Below are positions 5,405-10,837 of a DNA stretch of 10,837 bases, piece after piece. A program made the translations under genes and the position numbers. The notes beneath the pieces were generated by a model, which did no database searches, had not been told where the DNA came from, and saw nothing but the letters and a program-made list of their open reading frames with translations. Origin of the DNA: Thiodiazotropha sp037384445 (lineage in GTDB: Bacteria > Pseudomonadota > Gammaproteobacteria > Chromatiales > Chromatiaceae); the NCBI GenBank assembly GCA_037384445.1, contig JARRNY010000091.1:1-10837 (forward strand). Reading direction: 5' to 3'. The first letter of the stretch is position 1, and each line of letters begins with the position of its first letter.

Positions 5405-6442
5405 TCATTCAGCCACCCGCAAAGGAGTCAAAAACATCGCATCACCATAGCTGAAGAAACGGTATTTCTGTTCGACGGCATGCTGATAGGCGGCCATCAC
5501 CCGCTCATACCCCGCGAACGCTGAGACCAGCATCAGCAGGGTCGATTTCGGCAGGTGGAAATTGGTGATCATGGCGTCGACGCTATGGAAGCGATAACCC
5601 GGCCGGATGAACAGGCGAGTCTCCCCGGAAAAAGGCATCAACTCACCCGTTGCAGAGGCGGCCTCCAGACTGCGCACACTGGTAGTGCCTACTGCGATCA
5701 CCCGCCCACCCGCTGCCCGGGTCTCGCGAACTTTACGACAGACAGTCTCATCGACCTGCAGCCACTCGCTGTGCATCTGATGTTCGTCGAGATTGTCGCT
5801 CCTTACCGGCTGGAAGGTACCCGCCCCCACATGCAGGGTCAGATGTACCTGATCGATACCCAGGGAAGTCAGCTGTTCGAGCATCGTCTGGTCAAAATGG
5901 AGGCCCGCCGTCGGTGCCGCCACCGCTCCCGGATGTCTGGCATAGACTGTCTGATAGCGCTCCTGATCGAAGGGCTGATCGCCGCGCTGAATATAGGGCG
6001 GCAACGGCATATGGCCATCACTGGCCATCAACTCGTGGAAATCCCCTTGCTCGAGACTCAAAACAAACAGTTCATCCCGCCTATCCTCCACCACGACAAT
6101 TCGATCATTGACCCCGACCAGCAGCCTGGTACCGGGTTTGGGGCTCTTGCTCGCACGCACATGGGCCAGGGCATGCCGTGCCGAGAGCACCCTTTCGATC
6201 AGCAGCTCTACCTTGCCGCCAGTCTCTTTGCGGCCGAAGAGTCGGGCCGGCATTACCCGCGTATTGTTGAAAACCAGCAGATCGCCTGCACGCAGCAGCG
6301 AGGGGAGTTCCCTGAATCCCAGATCTCTCGGTTGCAGCTCACCATCGAGGAGTGCCAACAAACGACTCTCGCTACGCTCCCCTTCGGGATATTGAGCAAT
6401 CAGAGAGTCAGGCAGGTCGTAGTCGAAGTCGGACAATTGCAT
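5405..6442 (-). CDS. queA: S-adenosylmethionine:tRNA ribosyltransferase-isomerase
   Basis: QueA moves and isomerises the ribosyl part of S-adenosylmethionine onto preQ1-34 of tRNA, giving epoxyqueuosine, the step after Tgt. The 345-residue protein starting MQLSDFDYDLP is full length. Conserved stretches include LLVFNNTRVMPARL (55-68), PTAGLHF (177-183), LHVGAGTFQPV (203-213), TNFHLPKSTLLMLVSAF (293-309) and RFFSYGDAM (328-336). I chose the ATG at 6440-6442 because family members begin with this Met and the upstream in-frame codons (to 6496) do not look conserved. The ribosome site before it is poor. It lies upstream of tgt on the same strand, but a 244-bp gap with an opposite-strand RNA candidate separates the two. 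Confidence 0.96.
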   Translation of the reverse strand: MQLSDFDYDLPDSLIAQYPEGERSESRLLALLDGELQPRDLGFRELPSLLRAGDLLVFNNTRVMPARLFGRKETGGKVELLIERVLSARHALAHVRASKSPKPGTRLLVGVNDRIVVVEDRRDELFVLSLEQGDFHELMASDGHMPLPPYIQRGDQPFDQERYQTVYARHPGAVAAPTAGLHFDQTMLEQLTSLGIDQVHLTLHVGAGTFQPVRSDNLDEHQMHSEWLQVDETVCRKVRETRAAGGRVIAVGTTSVRSLEAASATGELMPFSGETRLFIRPGYRFHSVDAMITNFHLPKSTLLMLVSAFAGYERVMAAYQHAVEQKYRFFSYGDAMFLTPLRVAE

Positions 6443-6502
6443 AGGGCGCGGATGGTACCATGCCGCCGCAGCAGGAGTGAATCTGGCCTCGCCCACATGC
6501 AG

Positions 6503-6540
6503 AATGTGACTGGAGGTTCAAATTCACAAACTATCACATT
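6503..6540. promoter_or_regulatory. Inverted repeat in the queA/hydrolase divergent region
   Basis: AATGTGA (6503-6509) and TCACATT (6534-6540) form 7-base inverted arms 24 nt apart, in the divergent region between queA and the hydrolase gene. The halves resemble CRP half-sites (TGTGA), but the spacing is far wider than the 6 bp of a CRP site, so I do not call it one. Confidence 0.2.
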
Positions 6541-6559
6541 GCTCATCTTGTAGATTTCT

Positions 6560-6611
6560 TAACAACAGATTAAACCTAATAACAACAGATACCCGGCATA
6601 ACGAATAAAAT
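6560..6611 (+). promoter_or_regulatory. Direct-repeat operator and -10-like box upstream of the hydrolase gene
   Basis: TAACAACAGAT occurs twice, at 6560-6570 and 6580-6590, exactly 20 bp apart (about two helical turns). TAAAAT at 6606-6611 is a good -10 hexamer. The region 17 bp before it (about 6583-6588) is a poor -35 and coincides with the second repeat. That is the arrangement of an activator-dependent promoter with a dimer bound to tandem half-sites. The regulator is unknown. Confidence 0.4.
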
Positions 6612-6656
6612 TCATCAAAACCGGAGCCGGCCACTACATACCGTTGCAGGAATAGC

Positions 6657-7523
6657 ATGAAAGATTGGATCTACTCACGCTCATGGATTGGAACGCTTTT
6701 TTTCCTCTGCTTGTCGCTGACATCCGGCCCGCTCCGAAGTGAAATCGTAGAACTCCAGTTACCCTCAGGCATGCAGGCTACGGCCCAACTGCTCAAAGGC
6801 GAAGAGGACAAGCAGGCGGTCATGATTCTTCACGGCTTCCTACAGACACGTGACTTCTTCACCGTCAGAAGGCTGGGGGAAGCCCTGCATGACATGGGAT
6901 ACACGGTCCTCATCCCCAATCTCAGTCTGGGTATCGACAACCGCCGACAAAGCCTCGCCTGTGAAGCCATTCACACCCACTCTCTGACCGGGGATATCAA
7001 GGAGATTGGCTTCTGGGTCGATTGGTTGCACCAGCAAAGCGGCAAAGCAGTCACCCTACTCGGGCACAGTGTCGGCAGTCTGGAGCTGCTTGCCTACCTA
7101 TCAGATGAGCCAGCTCCGCACGTCGGGCAGGTCATCCTGATCAGCCTGATTGCCTTTGCCCAAGGCCCGATTGCCAAAGAGGACGAAGCGGAACGTCAGC
7201 GGGCCCTGCAACAGCTGAGTGATGGCTCCAAAGAGCTCTCCCACTTTCGATTGGCCTTCTGCGACAACTACACCACCACGCCGGAGAATTATCTCTCCTA
7301 CCTTGAGTGGAATGGTAATAAAACGCTTGAAAATCTAAATAATCTGCCGGTCGAGCCGACAATTCTATTAGGTGGCGAAGATCAACGCCTGGGTGACGAC
7401 TGGCTGCCGTTATTGAGACAGGCCGGCGCCAAGGTCATTGAGATTCCAGGAGCCAACCACTTCTTCGACCATGAGTACGAATTCGACCTTATGGACAAGG
7501 TACAAGAAAGACTAGAACGTTAG
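6657..7523 (+). CDS. Secreted alpha/beta hydrolase (unassigned substrate)
   Basis: This is a 288-residue alpha/beta-hydrolase-fold protein with an N-terminal signal or anchor (hydrophobic about 11-24, likely cleavage near 28). ILHGFLQTRDF (57-67) is the oxyanion-hole strand. LLGHSVGS (134-141) is the nucleophile elbow with Ser138. GGEDQRLGDDW (239-249) supplies the acidic residue (Asp242 most likely) and GANHFF (265-270) holds His268. The triad is therefore complete and the enzyme probably active as an esterase, lipase or peptidase in the periplasm. The substrate cannot be told from sequence. ATG 6657 has a GCAGGA ribosome site about 6 bases before it. The GGDEF-EAL gene starts 18 bp after its stop, so the two are likely co-transcribed. 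Confidence 0.8.
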   Translation: MKDWIYSRSWIGTLFFLCLSLTSGPLRSEIVELQLPSGMQATAQLLKGEEDKQAVMILHGFLQTRDFFTVRRLGEALHDMGYTVLIPNLSLGIDNRRQSLACEAIHTHSLTGDIKEIGFWVDWLHQQSGKAVTLLGHSVGSLELLAYLSDEPAPHVGQVILISLIAFAQGPIAKEDEAERQRALQQLSDGSKELSHFRLAFCDNYTTTPENYLSYLEWNGNKTLENLNNLPVEPTILLGGEDQRLGDDWLPLLRQAGAKVIEIPGANHFFDHEYEFDLMDKVQERLER

Positions 7524-7541
7524 AATGAACTCACAGGCAAG

Positions 7542-9785
7542 ATGAAAAACCCGATCCGGCCGATATCCATCAGTCTCTTTACGGCATTTTTCGTCGCCCT
7601 GTTCCTGTTCCTACTCTTCGTTTTCGGCCGTTTCACCTTCCAGCAGATCAATCAACTCGACAGTCGGTTTCAGCAGGCCAGTCAGACCCGGGCAGCGAAG
7701 GAGATCGATCGCGCCGTAGATCGAAGTATTGAGAAGGTCCAGCACCAGACAGCGCAGCTGGCCGCTTGGGAGGAGGTACGGCAACAGCTACACAATCCTA
7801 CTTTTTACGGCTACTGGTACCGCCATCGGGCCAACACCAACAGCCTGATCTCCGACTACATTATCGACGTCGCGATATACGACGAAAATGGCAGCATTCT
7901 GAGCCAGATCGACACGGCGCTACTGCCACACAAAATCGATACCCAATCCGATCAGGAGTATATCCTGATGAATCAGTTCGAACCCCTGCTGGTAACCATC
8001 GAACCGGTGACAAATGAAAGCCCTGGCCCAGTCTTTGGCTATGTAGCCACGCTCAGCCGTATCATTCCCCTATTTCTCTCCAGCGGACAGTTCAATCAGG
8101 TCGACGTGGAAACCTTGAACGTCGATACCAATGGTGCCGATAAGATCGACGCAGAGACCCTGAAATCCCTGATTCGCTATCAACTCAACAGTGATGACTA
8201 TGCCGATGATCTTCGCCAGGTAATGACCGAAACCGTGATCTGGCTGGCCAGCCTGGCTGCTCTCCTCAGCTTGATCATCTTCCCCTTGGCGGCACACATC
8301 ATAAGCCATCCTATTTTACGCATCGCGCAACATGTCGATTCACTGAAGCGCCATCCACGGGAACCTGTCGACCAGGAGTTCCAACAGCCTCTGCTGATAA
8401 TGGAGCTGGACAAGATCCGTCAATCATTGAATGACTACCACAACCAGCTGAACCACGTCAGCAGCACCCTCAATGAAAAGACCCGCCAGCTTCAAGACCT
8501 GACCCACCACGACCCACTTACCGGCGCCAGAAGCCGTAGCGCATTCGATGAATACTGGCACGAGATCAACGACGTGTTTCACAACGGACGCGGGCGCGTC
8601 AGCCTGATCCTGTTCGATGTCGATCACTTCCGAGCCATCAACGACACCTACGGGCACGAAGTGGGGGACGAGTTGCTGATCACCGTCTCCCAGCTGATCA
8701 GAAGTATCCTGCCCAGTCGCGACCAGTTATTCCGCCTGGGTGGCGATGAATTTTCTGCAGTGCTTATCGGCTGTCATCCGCGCAAGGCCATGCAGATTGC
8801 CAAGCAGGTGCAATTGGCGATCAGTCGTTACCCGTTCGACAAACTGGGCATTCGTGAACCGGTGCGTCTGAGCATGGGGGTCGCCCATACCCAACCCACC
8901 GACGCAAGCAGTCTGGCATCACTCCAGTGGCAGGCCAATACGGCCGTCTACTACGCCAAACGTCCCGGTCAACCCAGTATCATGCTGTTCACGGAGGAGA
9001 TGGCGGAGAACACCCAGGGACTCTTCTCCAATCGCACCCACAGCGCCGTCTACGATGCAGTCGCACACGGAACCGGCTTGGTCATGCACTATCAACCCAT
9101 CGTCGATCTGCGCAATGGTGAGCCACACTACTTCGAAGCCCTGGCGCGTATCGTTCATGAGGGTCAGCTGATTATGCCGTCGCATATCTTTCCCCTGATC
9201 GAAGCAAAGGGGCTGGAAGTCGACCTGGATCGGGCGGTTTTCCAGCGCATCCACGCCGACCTGAGCAACGGTGTGATCCCACTGGGTACCGGCGTCTCGA
9301 TCAACATCTCGGCACCGACCCTGATCGAAAGTGATCTGTTCGAGTGGCTCGAGAACCTGCGCCCCTTCATGCACGACTACAAGCTGCTGCTGGAGATCAC
9401 CGAAACCGCCCTTATCACCCAGATGCAGACCGCCCGCAGCCATTTAAGCCGTCTGCAGTCGATGGGCTTCCGGGTCGCTCTGGACGACTTCGGCAGCGGT
9501 TACTCCTCGCTGCGCTACCTCGGCACCATGCCAGTGGACGTGGTCAAGTTCGACATCAACCTCACCCGCCTGATCGACACCAAGAGCAACTCCATCCTGA
9601 CTCACCTGGCGCAGATGATTGTCGATTGCGGCCACCTGCTGGTGGCGGAGGGAATCGAGAGCGCCAGCTCAGCCAAACAACTGGCCAACCTCGGATTTCG
9701 TTATGGTCAGGGCTACTATTTCGGTAAACCGGCCAGTGTCATCGAGCTGCCGCCGGCCGTCGAAGAACTCAACCACACCGCCTGA
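7542..9785 (+). CDS. Membrane-bound GGDEF-EAL cyclic di-GMP turnover protein
   Basis: The 747-residue protein can in principle make cyclic di-GMP from GTP (GGDEF) and cut it to pGpG (EAL). Order: membrane helix about 9-30; periplasmic sensor about 35-230, with W76 and YGYWYRHR hinting at a CHASE4-like fold; second helix about 231-252; HAMP-like and coiled linker 253-318; GGDEF domain about 320-485; EAL domain about 500-740. The GGDEF motif is intact (400-404, in FRLGGDEF). The inhibitory I-site RxxD reads PSRD (391-394), so its Arg is missing. EAL residues are all present: Glu532 in FEALARI, Asn588, Glu618, Asp648-Asp649 in ALDDFGSGYSS, Lys669, Glu703 and Gln723. Either activity may dominate. 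It follows the secreted hydrolase by 18 bp with only a weak ribosome site (AGG), suggesting coupled expression and perhaps a shared envelope signal. Confidence 0.95.
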   Translation: MKNPIRPISISLFTAFFVALFLFLLFVFGRFTFQQINQLDSRFQQASQTRAAKEIDRAVDRSIEKVQHQTAQLAAWEEVRQQLHNPTFYGYWYRHRANTNSLISDYIIDVAIYDENGSILSQIDTALLPHKIDTQSDQEYILMNQFEPLLVTIEPVTNESPGPVFGYVATLSRIIPLFLSSGQFNQVDVETLNVDTNGADKIDAETLKSLIRYQLNSDDYADDLRQVMTETVIWLASLAALLSLIIFPLAAHIISHPILRIAQHVDSLKRHPREPVDQEFQQPLLIMELDKIRQSLNDYHNQLNHVSSTLNEKTRQLQDLTHHDPLTGARSRSAFDEYWHEINDVFHNGRGRVSLILFDVDHFRAINDTYGHEVGDELLITVSQLIRSILPSRDQLFRLGGDEFSAVLIGCHPRKAMQIAKQVQLAISRYPFDKLGIREPVRLSMGVAHTQPTDASSLASLQWQANTAVYYAKRPGQPSIMLFTEEMAENTQGLFSNRTHSAVYDAVAHGTGLVMHYQPIVDLRNGEPHYFEALARIVHEGQLIMPSHIFPLIEAKGLEVDLDRAVFQRIHADLSNGVIPLGTGVSINISAPTLIESDLFEWLENLRPFMHDYKLLLEITETALITQMQTARSHLSRLQSMGFRVALDDFGSGYSSLRYLGTMPVDVVKFDINLTRLIDTKSNSILTHLAQMIVDCGHLLVAEGIESASSAKQLANLGFRYGQGYYFGKPASVIELPPAVEELNHTA

Positions 9786-9931
9786 TCCTGGCGGGTCTGA
9801 ACTGCCCACTGAGACCGGCTCTGGAAGGAAAACCGGGCACGATAACGCTAAGGGTATGCTGAAGTGCTTCGAAACTGGTGCTAACCCCCTTCCAATGATG
9901 AATATTTAGGGTTATTCTCCCCCCCTCCCAC
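9786..9931. other. Intergenic region before tRNA-Leu
   Basis: I find no gene and no clear terminator for the GGDEF-EAL gene. The right part holds the putative tRNA promoter and a run of C residues just before the tRNA. Confidence 0.4.
9890..9918 (+). promoter_or_regulatory. Putative tRNA-Leu promoter
   Basis: TTCCAA (9890-9895), a 17-bp spacer, then TATTCT (9913-9918), followed by a C-rich stretch before the tRNA at 9932. The hexamers are only moderate matches to the sigma-70 consensus, but spacing and position fit. A GC-rich discriminator is typical of stable-RNA promoters under stringent control. Confidence 0.35.
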
Positions 9932-10018
<87 letters not shown>

Positions 10019-10068
10019 AATTTGAAGCCTGACCTGGCTGTGCAGCCCTTCCCTCATCTGTTCTCACC

Positions 10069-10314
10069 TCAGTCCGCCCGTCCCAGCATGATGAAGCTCA
10101 GCTGAGCACCGAAGCGCTGCAGATAGGTGACAGCGGATTTGTCGTTGGGAAGAAGAGATGGGTAGTGAGGGCTGCCAGCAGGGACCAGGGCCGTGCATGT
10201 CTGGTGTCACCGCCTCGTGATGAGCTGGCCAGCATCCATCACCCGAAGAGACTCATCCCGGTAGTGGCATTCTCCGCCATATACCGCCCTGCCCCCAGGA
10301 AAAACATGGATCAT
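10069..10314 (-). pseudogene. Possible decayed small gene with an in-frame TGA
   Basis: Read on the minus strand, one frame runs from ATG (complement of 10312-10314) through 35 codons to TGA (complement of 10207-10209), then continues open for 45 more codons to TGA (complement of 10069-10071). Both halves have protein-like composition (first half with VFPGGRAVYGGECHYRDESL; second with SAVTYLQRFGAQLSFIMLG) and codon choice like neighbouring genes. I do not recognise the product. It could be a gene killed by one nonsense change, a readthrough case, or non-coding repeat DNA. A 12-bp perfect palindrome GCTCAGCTGAGC (10096-10107) lies within it. No good ribosome site precedes the ATG. Confidence 0.3.
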
Positions 10315-10354
10315 TCAAGCCGACAGATGTCCTGGTCAGTATGTGCCATTTAGC

Positions 10355-10384
10355 TAAGGCATCTTAAATTTAAACCATGCCTTA
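10355..10384. repeat. Inverted repeat TAAGGCAT/ATGCCTTA
   Basis: TAAGGCAT (10355-10362) and ATGCCTTA (10377-10384) form an 8-bp stem around an AT-rich 14-nt loop containing TTAAATTTAA. The right arm and the bases after it (CATGCCTTATCGCC) also occur at 4040-4053, where they again form an AAGGCAT/ATGCCTT dyad. Confidence 0.6.
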
Positions 10385-10388
10385 TCGC

Positions 10389-10408
10389 CGCTGACTTTTC
10401 CCTCAGCG
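10389..10408 (-). terminator. Possible hairpin after the right-edge minus-strand gene
   Basis: CGCTGA (10389-10394) and TCAGCG (10403-10408) form a 6-bp stem with an 8-nt loop just past the stop of the minus-strand gene at 10415. There is no T-run directly after it on the minus strand, so its use as a terminator is uncertain. Confidence 0.3.
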
Positions 10409-10414
10409 CCCCCT

Positions 10415-10837
10415 TTAACGCACTATTTTCCAGACACCATTAATTTTTGAAACAAAAACAGGAACCTCAATCGACAAATCGCTGGACTCTATCTGCAAAA
10501 CCTCTTCTCCTGCAGACTTTGTCAGCTTAACCACTCTATTGTTAGCCATTAGTGAATATACAATTTCACGCGGGTTATAAGTGCGCAGTTCAATCCCTTC
10601 CTGATCTTTCAGCCATGCATAGTTAGCTCTTAGCGCCTGTTCAATATCTTCAGATGAATTTCCTTCGACCAAAGCATCATCCTTGATTTTATATTTCTGA
10701 AGCTCGATTGCTTTGTCTATATCACCCTTGACAATAGCCTTGCCCAACCCATCAACCAGAGAAAGAATCTCGGATTTATCACTTTCAGTAATTACAGAGA
10801 GAGTTTCAGCTTCACGCCATAACTCCGCTTTTAACTC
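10415..10837 (-). CDS. Hypothetical protein, C-terminal part (runs off the right edge)
   Basis: The minus-strand frame is open from the window edge (10837) to TAA at 10415-10417, giving the last 140 residues of a protein whose start lies outside the window. I do not recognise the family. Visible are a charged helical first part (ELWREAETLSVITESDKSEI, then GKAIVKGDIDKAIELQKYK) and a beta-rich second part ending VPVFVSKINGVWKIVR. That ending resembles the last strands of small NTF2-like or DUF4878-type domains, but this is only an impression. No membrane segment is present in the visible part. Base use is clearly more AT-rich than in the other genes of the window, which may mean acquisition by transfer. 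Internal TTG or ATG starts are possible but the frame continues upstream of them. Confidence 0.6.
   Translation of the reverse strand, partial: ELKAELWREAETLSVITESDKSEILSLVDGLGKAIVKGDIDKAIELQKYKIKDDALVEGNSSEDIEQALRANYAWLKDQEGIELRTYNPREIVYSLMANNRVVKLTKSAGEEVLQIESSDLSIEVPVFVSKINGVWKIVR

Noticed and set aside
6503..6540. CRP binding site
   Set aside because: TGTGA and TCACA halves are 26 nt apart rather than 6, so they do not form a CRP site.
5555..6553. 332-codon open frame on the plus strand
   Set aside because: It lies antisense to the well-conserved queA gene, shows no recognisable domain, and is a frame shadow of the GC-rich coding strand.
10165..10353. 62-codon plus-strand frame
   Set aside because: Composition is unlike a protein, it has no ribosome site, and the opposite strand has a more convincing, though broken, frame.

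Overview
The window looks like chromosome from a gammaproteobacterium of moderately high GC content. The basis is the queA/tgt pair, an Exb/Tol-type motor operon with two ExbD-like subunits and an AgmX/TonB-like protein, a GGDEF-EAL protein, and tRNA-Leu(CAA) with an encoded CCA and the same G1-U72 acceptor end as the E. coli Leu tRNA. I suspect relatives of sulfur-oxidising Chromatiales-type bacteria, but the genus is a guess.

Layout. (1) 1-497 is non-coding. Its right two thirds is a cluster of GTCTC/GAGAC palindromic repeats that ends abruptly against a 5'-truncated exbB-like gene. (2) 498-3941, plus strand, is a tightly packed operon: truncated MotA/TolQ/ExbB, ExbD-like 1, ExbD-like 2, an AgmX/PglI-type TonB-like protein, then apbE (flavin transferase). 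Neighbouring motor genes overlap by 4 bp. One TolQ-like plus two TolR-like subunits plus an AgmX-like tail recalls the Myxococcus AglR-AglQ-AglS/AgmX (GltJ) motor layout. (3) 4060-6442, minus strand, carries queA and tgt, which act one after the other in queuosine tRNA modification. They are separated by an unusual 244-bp gap. (4) Inside that gap, on the opposite (plus) strand, sits a candidate small RNA of about 95 nt (about 5300-5395). It has three hairpins. The middle 7-nt loop reads CUCCUUU, complementary to the Shine-Dalgarno core, and the last hairpin is a good intrinsic terminator. All G-U wobbles pair only in the plus-strand RNA. This is the most interesting element in the window. (5) 6657-9785, plus strand, is a two-gene unit: a secreted alpha/beta hydrolase and a membrane GGDEF-EAL protein with both catalytic motifs intact. 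(6) 9932-10018 is tRNA-Leu(CAA). (7) 10019-10837 is a less orderly, partly AT-rich flank with a possible decayed gene, palindromes, and the C-terminal part of an unrecognised minus-strand gene that runs off the right edge.

How the genes work together. The motor proteins would couple ion flow across the inner membrane to movement or force in the envelope. ApbE would attach FMN to an exported protein. QueA and Tgt modify GUN-anticodon tRNAs. The GGDEF-EAL protein controls cyclic di-GMP and may respond to an envelope signal linked to the neighbouring hydrolase. The left end (repeat cluster cutting a gene) and the right end (tRNA followed by debris and AT-rich DNA) both look like sites of past rearrangement.
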